Shown: in pieces, positions 40,320 to 48,848 of the stretch | How the letters are laid out: every line of letters begins with the position of its first letter | How positions within the stretch are numbered: the stretch's first letter is position 1 | Assembly: GCF_900112265.1 (NCBI RefSeq) | Contig: NZ_FOLO01000001.1 | Coordinates: 145,963-209,962, forward strand | Length of the DNA stretch: 64,000 nucleotides | Direction of reading: 5' to 3' | Source: Pseudoalteromonas denitrificans DSM 6059 | GTDB lineage: Bacteria > Pseudomonadota > Gammaproteobacteria > Enterobacterales > Alteromonadaceae | Made by a program: the position numbers and the translations under genes | The notes under the pieces: model-generated | Seen by the model: the letters and a program-made list of their open reading frames with translations, nothing else | What the model was told of the DNA's origin: nothing | Databases searched by the model: none

Positions 40320-41180
40320 TCATATGCCTATTTTTGTAAGGAAACCATAAATTTCTTTGAGTAATCGGGCATGTTGTGTTGTTGATGTATTATCACCAAA
40401 TAATTCACGTTGGCGGTAATCAAGTTTATGATTTTTTCTATTTGCTTTTTTACGGTTTGAAATTTCGGATAACACCCAGTTATTATCATTGCTATGATAA
40501 ATGTCTAATACGGGAGGCATAATACTTGCTATTTTTTGACTTAAATTATGATTTAATTTTATATCTGGTAAATAGCTGCTAAGTAAAATAACTGCATCCA
40601 CTTCTTCTTCAGGTTTACCATCCAAAAACTCAACAAGCATTGCGGATGTTGCTCCTTGGGCAATAATGATAATAAAGCCTGGGTGCTCTAGTGCTTGTTG
40701 ATATATGGCCTTAAACCGACTTGTAAGCAGTAACCTGTAAGTTTTCATTTCGATTTCAGGTAAAGAGGGCAAGTCTGGAGCATGAAATAAGGTTTCATTG
40801 GGTGTGGCCGGCACTGTATTTAAGGTAATTTGGTCGGGTACATTTAATGCGTAAGTGACCCAGCCATAATCGTTAAGTTGTTTTCTTAAATGATCTAAAC
40901 CTAATTGATTATTGGCGGGTAAACTCCAATCAGGAAATAGAATAGCAACGCCTTTTGCTTGAGCTGCAGTGTGCTCTCGAAATAAAGTAATAAACTCTGT
41001 ATCACCAGCAAGAATACTTTTCACTTCATCACCTTGTAAATAGTGATATAAATCTTGCTGATAAATACTTTCGAGAGATGCAGGCGCTTTAATTTCGACA
41101 TCTTTTTCATCTTCAGCACCAGCCAAAAAGCTCATATTACTTATAAAAAATAATAGCGCACAACAAATATTAACTCTCAA
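40320..41180 (-). CDS. Secreted DUF3530-family alpha/beta-hydrolase-like protein
   Basis: A 286-residue exported protein. It starts at TTG 41180 with AGGA five bases upstream; the signal peptide is RVNICCALLFFISNMSFLAG. A central segment AKGVAILFPDWSLPANNQLGLDHLRKQL resembles the first strand and helix of an alpha/beta hydrolase; FIIIIAQGATSAMLVEF stands where the nucleophile elbow should be, but it reads AQGAT rather than GxSxG, so catalysis is doubtful. The pattern matches DUF3530, often found beside djlA/lptD in Alteromonadales. Function unknown. Confidence 0.78.
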   Translation of the reverse strand: MRVNICCALLFFISNMSFLAGAEDEKDVEIKAPASLESIYQQDLYHYLQGDEVKSILAGDTEFITLFREHTAAQAKGVAILFPDWSLPANNQLGLDHLRKQLNDYGWVTYALNVPDQITLNTVPATPNETLFHAPDLPSLPEIEMKTYRLLLTSRFKAIYQQALEHPGFIIIIAQGATSAMLVEFLDGKPEEEVDAVILLSSYLPDIKLNHNLSQKIASIMPPVLDIYHSNDNNWVLSEISNRKKANRKNHKLDYRQRELFGDNTSTTQHARLLKEIYGFLTKIGI

Positions 41181-41236
41181 GGTATTCCTAAATCTTGCTA
41201 AGTGACATATTAATATCGGCTTTGAATGAAAAAACC

Positions 41237-41725
41237 TTAAAAATATACCGCAATTAAGTGTGCGATGTTTTTATTCTCTTTATTATAAAAGAGAAGGTTA
41301 TCGCCTGAAATTTTATAATGATGTATCTGATCCATCATAGCTAAAATGGTGTTTTCTTGCTTCATGCCTTCAATGCACCTTAGTTTAGCTGTAGATACAT
41401 TGTTGAAATAAAGCTCGTTTTGGAGGTCATGATATTGAGCATTATAATTAGATTTTACTGTATATTGACCATTGAATATATTGCATCTGGCATAACCTTT
41501 AAAGTTACCGTCATGCTTTAATTGAATATAGGCCTCTCTTTTATCCTCTGTTATTTTGATTTTAATTGTGTTTACTTTGAGTAATTTCCAATAGGTATTA
41601 GTTAAAGGCGCATTTGACTTATGCTTATTATTTAAATATGAAATTTGAGTGCTTTGGCATGCTAGCAAGTAACTCATAATGAATATGATAAATAAATGTA
41701 TTTGAAGTTTATTTATCATATTCAT
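41237..41725 (-). CDS. Putative META-domain lipoprotein
   Basis: About 162 residues from ATG 41725, chosen because AGAGG lies five bases upstream and the resulting protein starts MNMINK, followed by a hydrophobic stretch and the lipobox YLLAC; the longer frame from 41776 would hide the signal peptide and overlap rluA. The mature part contains NTYWKLLKV near its start, KHDGNFKGYARCNIFNGQYTV, and a later cysteine pair region (AKLRCIEGMKQE), the order seen in META/HslJ proteins (W-L, G-x-GCN, C-x-M). Outer-membrane lipoprotein of unknown function; the META assignment is moderate. Confidence 0.7.
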   Translation of the reverse strand: MNMINKLQIHLFIIFIMSYLLACQSTQISYLNNKHKSNAPLTNTYWKLLKVNTIKIKITEDKREAYIQLKHDGNFKGYARCNIFNGQYTVKSNYNAQYHDLQNELYFNNVSTAKLRCIEGMKQENTILAMMDQIHHYKISGDNLLFYNKENKNIAHLIAVYF

Positions 41726-41756
41726 TGAAACCTCTATAAATCTAAATACTTGATAT

Positions 41757-42425
41757 TTAGAAAGGGCTTGGGGCATTAAACTCTAGTATAGCTTCAGTTA
41801 CTGGGTGACGTACTGATAAATACTCAGCATGTAATTGTAATCTGGGAGCCGCTTTTAAAGCTTTTTCATGGGCATAAAGCCTATCACCTAAAATAACATG
41901 ATCTTGTGATAGCATATGAACTCTTAACTGATGAGAACGACCTGTAATTGGGGTTAATGCTACACGTGTTACTGAGCTGCCACAGTCAAGTTTTTGAACT
42001 GATAAAACTTGCCAAAGTGTTTGAGAAGGCTTACCACGTTCAAAATCCACCATTTGTTTTGGCCGGTTTGGCCAGTCGCAAATCAGTGGTAAATCAACTA
42101 ATCCAGATTCTGGTATCAGTTCACCCCAAACTATTGCAATATAACGTTTTTTCGTTTCTCTTTGCTGGAATTGACGGCTGATATGTCTATGAGCTGGTTT
42201 ATTCAAGGTCATGCAAAGTATGCCTGAGGTCGCCATATCTAAACGGTGTACTATGGTCGCGGTTGGAAAAACACGTTGAACGCGTTTTTCTAAAGAATCT
42301 GCATGTTTAGGGTCTTTTCCTGGAACAGTTAATAATTCACTGGGTTTGTTTAATACAACTAAATCATCATCTTGATAAATAATTTCTAGGTAAGGATCGG
42401 TTGGTGGATTGTAATTAAATAACAT
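41757..42425 (-). CDS. rluA: Pseudouridine synthase RluA
   Basis: A 222-residue RNA pseudouridine synthase (E. coli RluA 219) that modifies U746 of 23S rRNA and U32 of some tRNAs. The catalytic motif HRLDMATSGILCM is at about 60-72, with the aspartate nucleophile in the RLD; ITGRSHQLRVHM at about 163 and the N-terminal YQDDDLVVLNKPSELLTVPG complete the family pattern. It has no S4 domain, consistent with RluA rather than RluC or RluD. It stands alone, downstream of rapA on the same strand. Confidence 0.95.
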   Translation of the reverse strand: MLFNYNPPTDPYLEIIYQDDDLVVLNKPSELLTVPGKDPKHADSLEKRVQRVFPTATIVHRLDMATSGILCMTLNKPAHRHISRQFQQRETKKRYIAIVWGELIPESGLVDLPLICDWPNRPKQMVDFERGKPSQTLWQVLSVQKLDCGSSVTRVALTPITGRSHQLRVHMLSQDHVILGDRLYAHEKALKAAPRLQLHAEYLSVRHPVTEAILEFNAPSPF

Positions 42426-42556
42426 GCAGAGCTCGTAAATTTAAATAATATTAAATTGGCAAGCTAATATATTATTAACCTGCCAATTGATCAATGTGCT
42501 AATTAACCTAAGTGTTCAGATAACGCCTTCCTACAAAAGTTATGTCGCAGTTGGTA

Positions 42557-45460
42557 TTAATGTGTTACCACTATTAAGCGAATTGCATCTAACTTAAGCT
42601 GAGATTTAGCAATGTATTTCTCTAAATCATTTGCTTGATCAGTAAAAAATTGAACCTCTTCGTCACGAATATTCGGATTGATTTTTTTCAATGCGGTTAA
42701 TCGCTCAATTTCCTCTGTCATGGCAAGTTGCATTTTTTCAGCTGCAGCTTGTTTTAAGTCTGTTAACTGTTGCTCTGCTTTGCTTGTCGCGTTTGTGATC
42801 AAAGGGTGTACAGCAGCCTGTAATGCCCCTGCAAGTTTACTTGCTGTCTGGCGACCTACAGCTGAAAGTTGTTGATTAAATTGTTCAAAATTTACATTAC
42901 CCGCTAAATCGTTACCTGTTTTATCTAATAAGATGCGAATAGGGGTTGGCGGTAAAAATCGGCCCATCTGTAAAGACTTAGGGGCGCTGGCTTCTGCAAT
43001 ATAAATCAATTCTACAAAATAGTTACCAGCAGGAAGTTTTTTATTTTTTAATAAAGCAACAGAGCTTGAACCAAAATCATCGTTACAGATCATATCCATA
43101 CAGCCTTGTACCATAGGATGATCCCAGCTGATCAGGTTTAAATCCTCCTGTGCAAGCGCAGTATCTCTATCAAATGTGACTGTCATGCCATCATCTTTTA
43201 GCATCGGAAATGAAGGTGTTAACATGTGCTCTGTTGGTTTTAAGATAATCGAGTTTTCACCTTTATCTTCTTGATTTACTCCAAATATATCAAATATTTT
43301 GATCATAAATATTGCAAGGTCAGTTTCATCATCTTTTGCTGTTATGATATCGACTAATTCTTGTGCACGGCCTTGGCCACCCGAATGCAGCTCTAATAAA
43401 CGATCTCGCCCTTGTTCCATTTGCTTTTTAAGTTTTAAATTTTTGCTGGCTGCTTGTTCAAGTAAGGGGTCTAATTCTTCTTCATCACAATTATGTGCTG
43501 CAATAAATTCAAGTAATTCTTCAGAAAATTCTTTATACAGTAATTGACCTGTAGTTGATGTTTGCTCAAATGCATTTAAGCCTTCGTGATACCAGCGGTA
43601 TAACACTTCTTGTGCGGTATTTTCAAAGTAGGGCACGTGAATTTTAACATCTTGTGTTTGACCTATGCGATCAAGACGTCCAATTCTTTGCTCCAATAAA
43701 TCAGGGTTTAAAGGTAAATCAAATAATACTAAATGGTGTGAAAATTGGAAGTTACGACCTTCTGAACCAATTTCAGAGCATAATAAAACTTGTGCTGCAT
43801 CTCGTGCATCTTCTGAAAAATATACGGCTGCACGGTCACGTTCTAAAATACTCATACCTTCGTGGAAAACGGCAGCTTTGATTGCTTCACGTTCTCGTAA
43901 CTCTTGTTCTAAAGCAAGTGCTGTTTGTGCTTGAGCACAAATGACTAATACCTTTTCTCGTTTTAGTTCTATTAGTTTATCAATTAACCAGTTCACTCTG
44001 GGGTCAAACTTGGTCCAGCTGGCATCACTGCCTTCAAACTCTTGAAATATTTTTTCAGGGAAAAGCGCGCGTAATGCGCTTTTTTCTGGTTTTTGTGCTC
44101 CACCCATATTACCCATAACTGACATAGCAGTTGTATACTGTTTAGGTATTGCAACGGGGTAGGTGTGCAACGTACGTCCAGGGAAACCTTCAATACCACT
44201 ACGGCTATTTCTAAATAAAATACGTCCAGTACCATGTCGGTCAAGTAGCATATTTAAAATTTCACTACGTGCTGGTTTTTTATCGTCAGTATTTTCTGCT
44301 TGCTCTAATAAAGTTTCAATATTAGTTTCTTTTAATAATGATACTAATGTTGATTTTGAATCAGTAGACAGAGGTTTATCTGTTAATAATTGATTTGCAG
44401 CGTCTGCAACTTCTTTGTAATGGCTTTCTTCTTCTACAAATTTTTCGTAGTCATAAAAGCGGTTTGGATCGAGTAACTTTAATCTTGCAAAGTGGCTTTC
44501 GTGCCCTAGTTGATCCGGTGTAGCGGTTAATAAAATTAGTCCTTTTATGTCTTGGCTTAATTCTTCAATACGCTTATATTCTGTACTAGGTTTGTTTTTA
44601 TCCCAAATAAGATGGTGAGCTTCATCAACTATCATTAAATCCCAATCAGCTAAGGCCGCCTGTTCAAACCAACGTTTTTTCTTAGTCAAAAACTCTAAGC
44701 TGGTTAAAATAAGTTGTTCAGTTTCAAATGGGTTTGGTGAATCGGCATAAGCTTCTGTACAACGTTCATCATCAAATATAGAAAACTTAAGGTTAAAACG
44801 ACGTAGCATTTCTACTAACCACTGATGTTGTAGATTTTCTGGCACTACAATTAATACGCGAGAAGCTAAGCCACTGATAATTTGTTGATGGAGTATCATG
44901 CCAGCTTCAATTGTTTTACCTAAACCAACTTCATCTGATAGTAATACTCTTGGTGCAAAACGTTTACCTACTTCTTCAGCTATGTATAGTTGATGTGGGA
45001 TCAAACTGGCTCTAGGTCCAATTAAACCTTTTAGTTCTGATTGTTGACTCTGATGTTGATATTGCCAAGTATTATATCTGAGAGTATATCTATCAAATCT
45101 ATCTATTTGACCTGCAAATAACCTGTCTTGTGGTTTATTAAACTTAATAAAATGATCGAGAAAAGTTTCTTTTAATTCTGTTTTTTCATCTGTATCAGTG
45201 CGAGTACCTTGATAGGTTAATAAGCCATTTTTTTCTGAGACAGATTCAACTATTAACTCCCACTCTTCGGTAGAGCGTATTTTATCCCCAAGATTAAAAG
45301 CTACACGTGTTATGGGAGCTTCTTGCATTGAATAAAGACGGCTATCGCCTGTTGCCGGAAATAAAACTGAAATATGGCGTCCTTCAATAGCGACGACTGT
45401 TCCAAGTCCCAAGTCTGATTCTGTATCACTTATCCAACGCTGACCTAAGGAAAAATTCAT
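42557..45460 (-). CDS. rapA: RNA polymerase-associated ATPase RapA
   Basis: A 967-residue SWI2/SNF2-type ATPase, close to E. coli RapA (968), that helps recycle RNA polymerase. N-terminal Tudor-like part (FSLGQRWISDTESDLGLGTV), Walker A in LLSDEVGLGKTIEAGMILH at about 170, Walker B as VDEAHHL at about 278, motif III in LLTATP, and helicase C-terminal motifs GSEGRNFQF and LLEQRIGRLDRIGQTQDV. The C-terminal 350 residues are the RapA-specific part with a coiled stretch near the end. Monocistronic by context. Confidence 0.97.
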   Translation of the reverse strand: MNFSLGQRWISDTESDLGLGTVVAIEGRHISVLFPATGDSRLYSMQEAPITRVAFNLGDKIRSTEEWELIVESVSEKNGLLTYQGTRTDTDEKTELKETFLDHFIKFNKPQDRLFAGQIDRFDRYTLRYNTWQYQHQSQQSELKGLIGPRASLIPHQLYIAEEVGKRFAPRVLLSDEVGLGKTIEAGMILHQQIISGLASRVLIVVPENLQHQWLVEMLRRFNLKFSIFDDERCTEAYADSPNPFETEQLILTSLEFLTKKKRWFEQAALADWDLMIVDEAHHLIWDKNKPSTEYKRIEELSQDIKGLILLTATPDQLGHESHFARLKLLDPNRFYDYEKFVEEESHYKEVADAANQLLTDKPLSTDSKSTLVSLLKETNIETLLEQAENTDDKKPARSEILNMLLDRHGTGRILFRNSRSGIEGFPGRTLHTYPVAIPKQYTTAMSVMGNMGGAQKPEKSALRALFPEKIFQEFEGSDASWTKFDPRVNWLIDKLIELKREKVLVICAQAQTALALEQELREREAIKAAVFHEGMSILERDRAAVYFSEDARDAAQVLLCSEIGSEGRNFQFSHHLVLFDLPLNPDLLEQRIGRLDRIGQTQDVKIHVPYFENTAQEVLYRWYHEGLNAFEQTSTTGQLLYKEFSEELLEFIAAHNCDEEELDPLLEQAASKNLKLKKQMEQGRDRLLELHSGGQGRAQELVDIITAKDDETDLAIFMIKIFDIFGVNQEDKGENSIILKPTEHMLTPSFPMLKDDGMTVTFDRDTALAQEDLNLISWDHPMVQGCMDMICNDDFGSSSVALLKNKKLPAGNYFVELIYIAEASAPKSLQMGRFLPPTPIRILLDKTGNDLAGNVNFEQFNQQLSAVGRQTASKLAGALQAAVHPLITNATSKAEQQLTDLKQAAAEKMQLAMTEEIERLTALKKINPNIRDEEVQFFTDQANDLEKYIAKSQLKLDAIRLIVVTH

Positions 45461-45626
45461 TTATTTACTCTAATCCTACACAAAAAAAGGCGGCTATGTT
45501 AACTGCAATTGCGTTGAGTTTCACTAAAAAAAAACAATTTGCTGTCATAAAAAAGTAACTCATTAAAAATAGACTAAACTTTAGAGGAAAGCATAAAAAC
45601 TATAGCGCTAAAAAAGGAAATCATTT

Positions 45627-47024
45627 ATGGGAAAAAATTTAACGATTGATCATAAAATGTATGTACTTGATACCAATGTTTTACTTCATGAACCACTTGC
45701 TTTTTTATCCTTCCAAGAACACGACGTTATTATCCCAATGACAGTATTAGAAGAACTGGATCATATTAAAGATAGGAAAAAAGATGTTAGTCGTGATGCG
45801 CGTGTTGCTATTCGTGCATTAGATGATGTGCTTAGAGATGCGACACCTGAGCAAATGTTGGAGGGTGTCAATTTACCTATGGTGAGTAATGAGGAAAGTC
45901 AGCAAGTAGGAAAATTAACAATAGTCAATGACCATTTATATGAAGAAACAGTCTCCGGTTTACCCGGTAATGAAAATGATCACAGAATTATTAATTGCGC
46001 TGTTTATTTACAAAAAAAATACCTACAAGAAAAAGTTGTATTAGTGACAAAAGATATCAATATGCGCTTAAAAGCAAAAGGTGCTGGTTTAGAGTATGTT
46101 GAAGACTATAGAACTGACCAATTAATAGATGATATTAGTTTGCTTAGTAGTGGTTACAAGCGTTTAGATGGTGATTTTTGGCAACAAGTTAAAGAATGTG
46201 ATAGTGAACAAGTGGGAAGGGAAATACATCATACAATTCCACGAGATTTAGTACAGGATGTATTTATTAATGAATATTTATTAGATGAGGGAGGGCATTT
46301 TGCAGCAAGAGTTGAAAGCTTTGATGATCAGCACATTAAATTATTAGATTTAGGTGTTGAGCGTTTAATGTCGAGAATGGCATGGGGGATAAAACCTAAA
46401 AATGTTTATCAGTCTATGGCACTACAAGCTTTATTAGATCCAAATATTGAACTCGTAATTTTAACGGGTCCTGCAGGATGTGGTAAAACGCTATTAGCTT
46501 TGGCATGTGCCCTTGAATTGGTGATAGAGCAAGGTATGTACGATAAGGTTATTGTGACTAGAAATACACCGGAAATAGCTGAATCTATAGGTTATTTACC
46601 GGGAACAGAAGAAGAAAAAATGGCTCCTTGGTTAGCGGCAATTACAGATTCATTAGAAGTATTACATAAAGGTGATGAGAATCCGATTTCAAGCCGTAAC
46701 TATATAATGGAAAAGGCTAATATTCAGTTTAAAAGTATTAACTTTATGCGAGGCCGTAGCATTCAAAATGCAATTGTTATTTTAGATGAAAGTCAAAATT
46801 TAACGGCTTCACAACTTAAAACAATTATTACACGTTGTGGGGAGGGAACTAAGTTAATTTGTTCAGGTAATTTAGCTCAAATTGATAGTAACTATTTAAC
46901 GGCTGTGACGTCTGGTTTAACTTATCTAGTTGAAAGATTTAAAAACTTTGAAGGCAGTGCAACGGTTAATTTAAATGGTGTTGTAAGAAGTCGTTTAGCC
47001 TCCTTTGCAGAAGAAAACTTATAA
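45627..47024 (+). CDS. PIN-PhoH family ATPase/ribonuclease
   Basis: A 465-residue fusion of an N-terminal PIN nuclease domain (about 10-150; YVLDTNVLLHEP, EELDHIKD and VTKDINMRLKAK give the acidic site) and a C-terminal PhoH ATPase (about 245-460) with Walker A TGPAGCGKT at about 281-289 and ILDESQN as Walker B. This two-domain form (PhoH2/YlaK) is described as an RNA helicase-ribonuclease. AAAGGAAA lies upstream of the ATG. It is a lone gene, divergent from rapA, ending in a hairpin shared with the next convergent gene. Confidence 0.95.
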   Translation: MGKNLTIDHKMYVLDTNVLLHEPLAFLSFQEHDVIIPMTVLEELDHIKDRKKDVSRDARVAIRALDDVLRDATPEQMLEGVNLPMVSNEESQQVGKLTIVNDHLYEETVSGLPGNENDHRIINCAVYLQKKYLQEKVVLVTKDINMRLKAKGAGLEYVEDYRTDQLIDDISLLSSGYKRLDGDFWQQVKECDSEQVGREIHHTIPRDLVQDVFINEYLLDEGGHFAARVESFDDQHIKLLDLGVERLMSRMAWGIKPKNVYQSMALQALLDPNIELVILTGPAGCGKTLLALACALELVIEQGMYDKVIVTRNTPEIAESIGYLPGTEEEKMAPWLAAITDSLEVLHKGDENPISSRNYIMEKANIQFKSINFMRGRSIQNAIVILDESQNLTASQLKTIITRCGEGTKLICSGNLAQIDSNYLTAVTSGLTYLVERFKNFEGSATVNLNGVVRSRLASFAEENL

Positions 47025-47036
47025 ATATAAAATACT

Positions 47037-47074
47037 AAATAACATTCAAATTAAAAGTTGAGTGTTATTTTTTT
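47037..47074. terminator. Terminator after the PhoH-type gene
   Basis: AAATAACATTCAA / TTGAGTGTTATTT with one G-T pair and a seven-T tail, overlapping the end of the convergent binding-protein gene. Confidence 0.7.
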
Positions 47075-47880
47075 AGTTTGTTTTTCCATTGGATAAGTAA
47101 TTTATCATAACGACCATCATTCATAATTACCTCTCTTGCCTGATCAAACTGTTTAATAATTTTGTCTGCGGTTTGAAAGTTAAAGGCGTAATGTAAAGTA
47201 TAATCGTGTTCAGGTACTGGCATTTTATACACAGTTTTAATGTGTTTAGCCAATTCTATATTTTCATCAAAGTAGAGCTTGAAATAACCCTGATACCCGG
47301 CCACTAAGTCAGCTCTACCTTGCAGCATGAGTTGAATAGATTGCTCCCAATTAGATGCTTGTAAAATATGTTTTTTTGGCCAATTGTACTTATCGAGTAA
47401 CATCTCTGTTAAAGCATCATTACGTGTAGAACTCATATTAAACTTTTTTAAGTCTGAAAGTGCTTCGATGTCTAGATTGTTATCTTTAAGGGCTAAAAAT
47501 GTGATTTGAAAATCATTTTTATTGCTCCAAGGATCAATGCCATTTTTAAATACAGGACCGACCCACTTAAATTGCTTTTCTCTTTTTTTTGTTTTTCTAA
47601 TACTAAAAATAAGGGTATTGGGCTTTGTAATAGCCATTTTGTATGCTCTCACCCAAGGTAGTACTAATATTTGATTGTTTAATTGCGCTTGTTCAAAAAT
47701 AAGGTTAGTCAAGTCAATTAAAAAACCATCAAACTGCCCTGATTCTAAAATAATTGAATTGGGGGGGTAATCTTCGGTGACAGCAAGGATTTTGGGGAAA
47801 TCATTTGCTACAAGATGTAAGGAAGTGAGGCATAGTGTGGTGATAAGCAATGTCATAAAACTCCATTTATTTTTGCTCAT
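47065..47880 (-). CDS. Periplasmic amino-acid-type solute-binding protein
   Basis: About 271 residues from ATG 47880 (MSKNKWSF), which has GGA seven bases upstream; a second in-frame ATG at 47892 lacks a ribosome site. The signal peptide ends near LVA. The mature part has the type 3 solute-binding layout: VTEDYPPNSIILESGQFDGFLIDL, ITKPNTLIFSIRKTKKREKQFKWVGPV, and a second lobe with LMLQGRADLVAGYQGYF. No permease or ATPase gene is nearby, so it may be a stand-alone sensor or scavenging protein of the kind common in Alteromonadales. Ligand unknown. Confidence 0.85.
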   Translation of the reverse strand: MSKNKWSFMTLLITTLCLTSLHLVANDFPKILAVTEDYPPNSIILESGQFDGFLIDLTNLIFEQAQLNNQILVLPWVRAYKMAITKPNTLIFSIRKTKKREKQFKWVGPVFKNGIDPWSNKNDFQITFLALKDNNLDIEALSDLKKFNMSSTRNDALTEMLLDKYNWPKKHILQASNWEQSIQLMLQGRADLVAGYQGYFKLYFDENIELAKHIKTVYKMPVPEHDYTLHYAFNFQTADKIIKQFDQAREVIMNDGRYDKLLIQWKNKLKK

Positions 47881-47923
47881 ATTTTGTTCCATAAATTATT
47901 TGTTCTATTACTATACCTTAATT

Positions 47924-48721
47924 TTAGTAATCCATGACCTGTTGTTTTTTTATTTGTAAATGTCTTATTTTTGCTTGCTGCATTGAAATTAAACTTTGGT
48001 ATTTTCTTTTTATTTGATCTAATTCGACGTTTAATTGCATCATATTTGTTGCGTTTAATTGACTTGAAACCTGTTTCTTTTTGATTACGCTTATTTTTTT
48101 AGAAAGTTGTCGGTTATAGGATTTCACTGTTTTTTCAGTCTGTTTTATTTTGTCAATATACTGTTGTTTTTTACTAAAGCGATCAATATTGATATCGTTT
48201 TGATTTGCATATTTTGTTTGTTTTATAGGCCCTGAATTTTTAACTTTAGAGTTTAACTGTTGAGAAATCTCCTTTTTAAACTGTGCAATTTTTCGTTTTG
48301 CTGTATAAATTTTATTTTTGTACTTTTTATTAATACTCAATACTGCTTGTTGTTTTGCAATTTTTATTTGATGTTTATCCATTTTTTGTTTTTGTGCTGC
48401 TGAAACTTCCTTTTCAATATTATATAAATCAGATGCTTTTTGTTGATTTAGAAAATGAATTCGTTTTTGTAAAATCTCTATATCGCGATTAAGTTCGTTT
48501 ATTTTTACATAACCAACCATATTTTTAATGCTATTGCCGTAACTTGTATGAGAGTTATGTTTTAAAACAGGGGGAGGTGTTAAGTCTATTTCTTCTGATT
48601 CATTACCGCAGGGATTTTCACTAAACATGACAGTTCCTTTGACTTCACATTTATAAATTGCAGCCAAGCTTGTATCGCTTGAAAATAAAATAACTAAGAA
48701 AATAACCAAGCCTATTTTCAT
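47924..48721 (-). CDS. Secreted DUF4124-like protein with long coiled coil
   Basis: A 265-residue exported protein: signal peptide KIGLVIFLVILFSSDTSLAA, then the short DUF4124-like motif IYKCEVKGTVMFSENPCG with two cysteines, then a Pro-rich joint (DLTPPPVLK). The remaining about 190 residues are extremely rich in Lys and Gln with heptad-like spacing and almost no Gly or Pro, predicting a long coiled coil. DUF4124 marks small periplasmic proteins in proteobacteria, function unknown. The coiled-coil tail is much longer than usual. It lies 42 bases upstream of the binding-protein gene on the same strand, so co-transcription is possible. Confidence 0.75.
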   Translation of the reverse strand: MKIGLVIFLVILFSSDTSLAAIYKCEVKGTVMFSENPCGNESEEIDLTPPPVLKHNSHTSYGNSIKNMVGYVKINELNRDIEILQKRIHFLNQQKASDLYNIEKEVSAAQKQKMDKHQIKIAKQQAVLSINKKYKNKIYTAKRKIAQFKKEISQQLNSKVKNSGPIKQTKYANQNDINIDRFSKKQQYIDKIKQTEKTVKSYNRQLSKKISVIKKKQVSSQLNATNMMQLNVELDQIKRKYQSLISMQQAKIRHLQIKKQQVMDY

Positions 48722-48814
48722 ACGTAATTCAAACTACTTTTAACTGAATACCGTAACTTATAGCTTAGCAGTTGAAATTTTTATTGCAGAATTTTACTAC
48801 ATAGGAGTAAAAAT

Positions 48815-48838
48815 AAAGCCCCTTATAAGGGGCTTTTT
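48815..48838 (-). terminator. Terminator of ettA
   Basis: AAAGCCCC / GGGGCTTT with an AT-rich loop and A/T tracts on both sides, just past the stop of the leftward ettA gene; it could act in both directions. Confidence 0.85.
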
Positions 48839-48848
48839 AAAATAGTTA

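Noticed and set aside
43299..44393. Plus-strand open frames across rapA
   Set aside because: Antisense shadows of the rapA coding sequence without start signals or known motifs.
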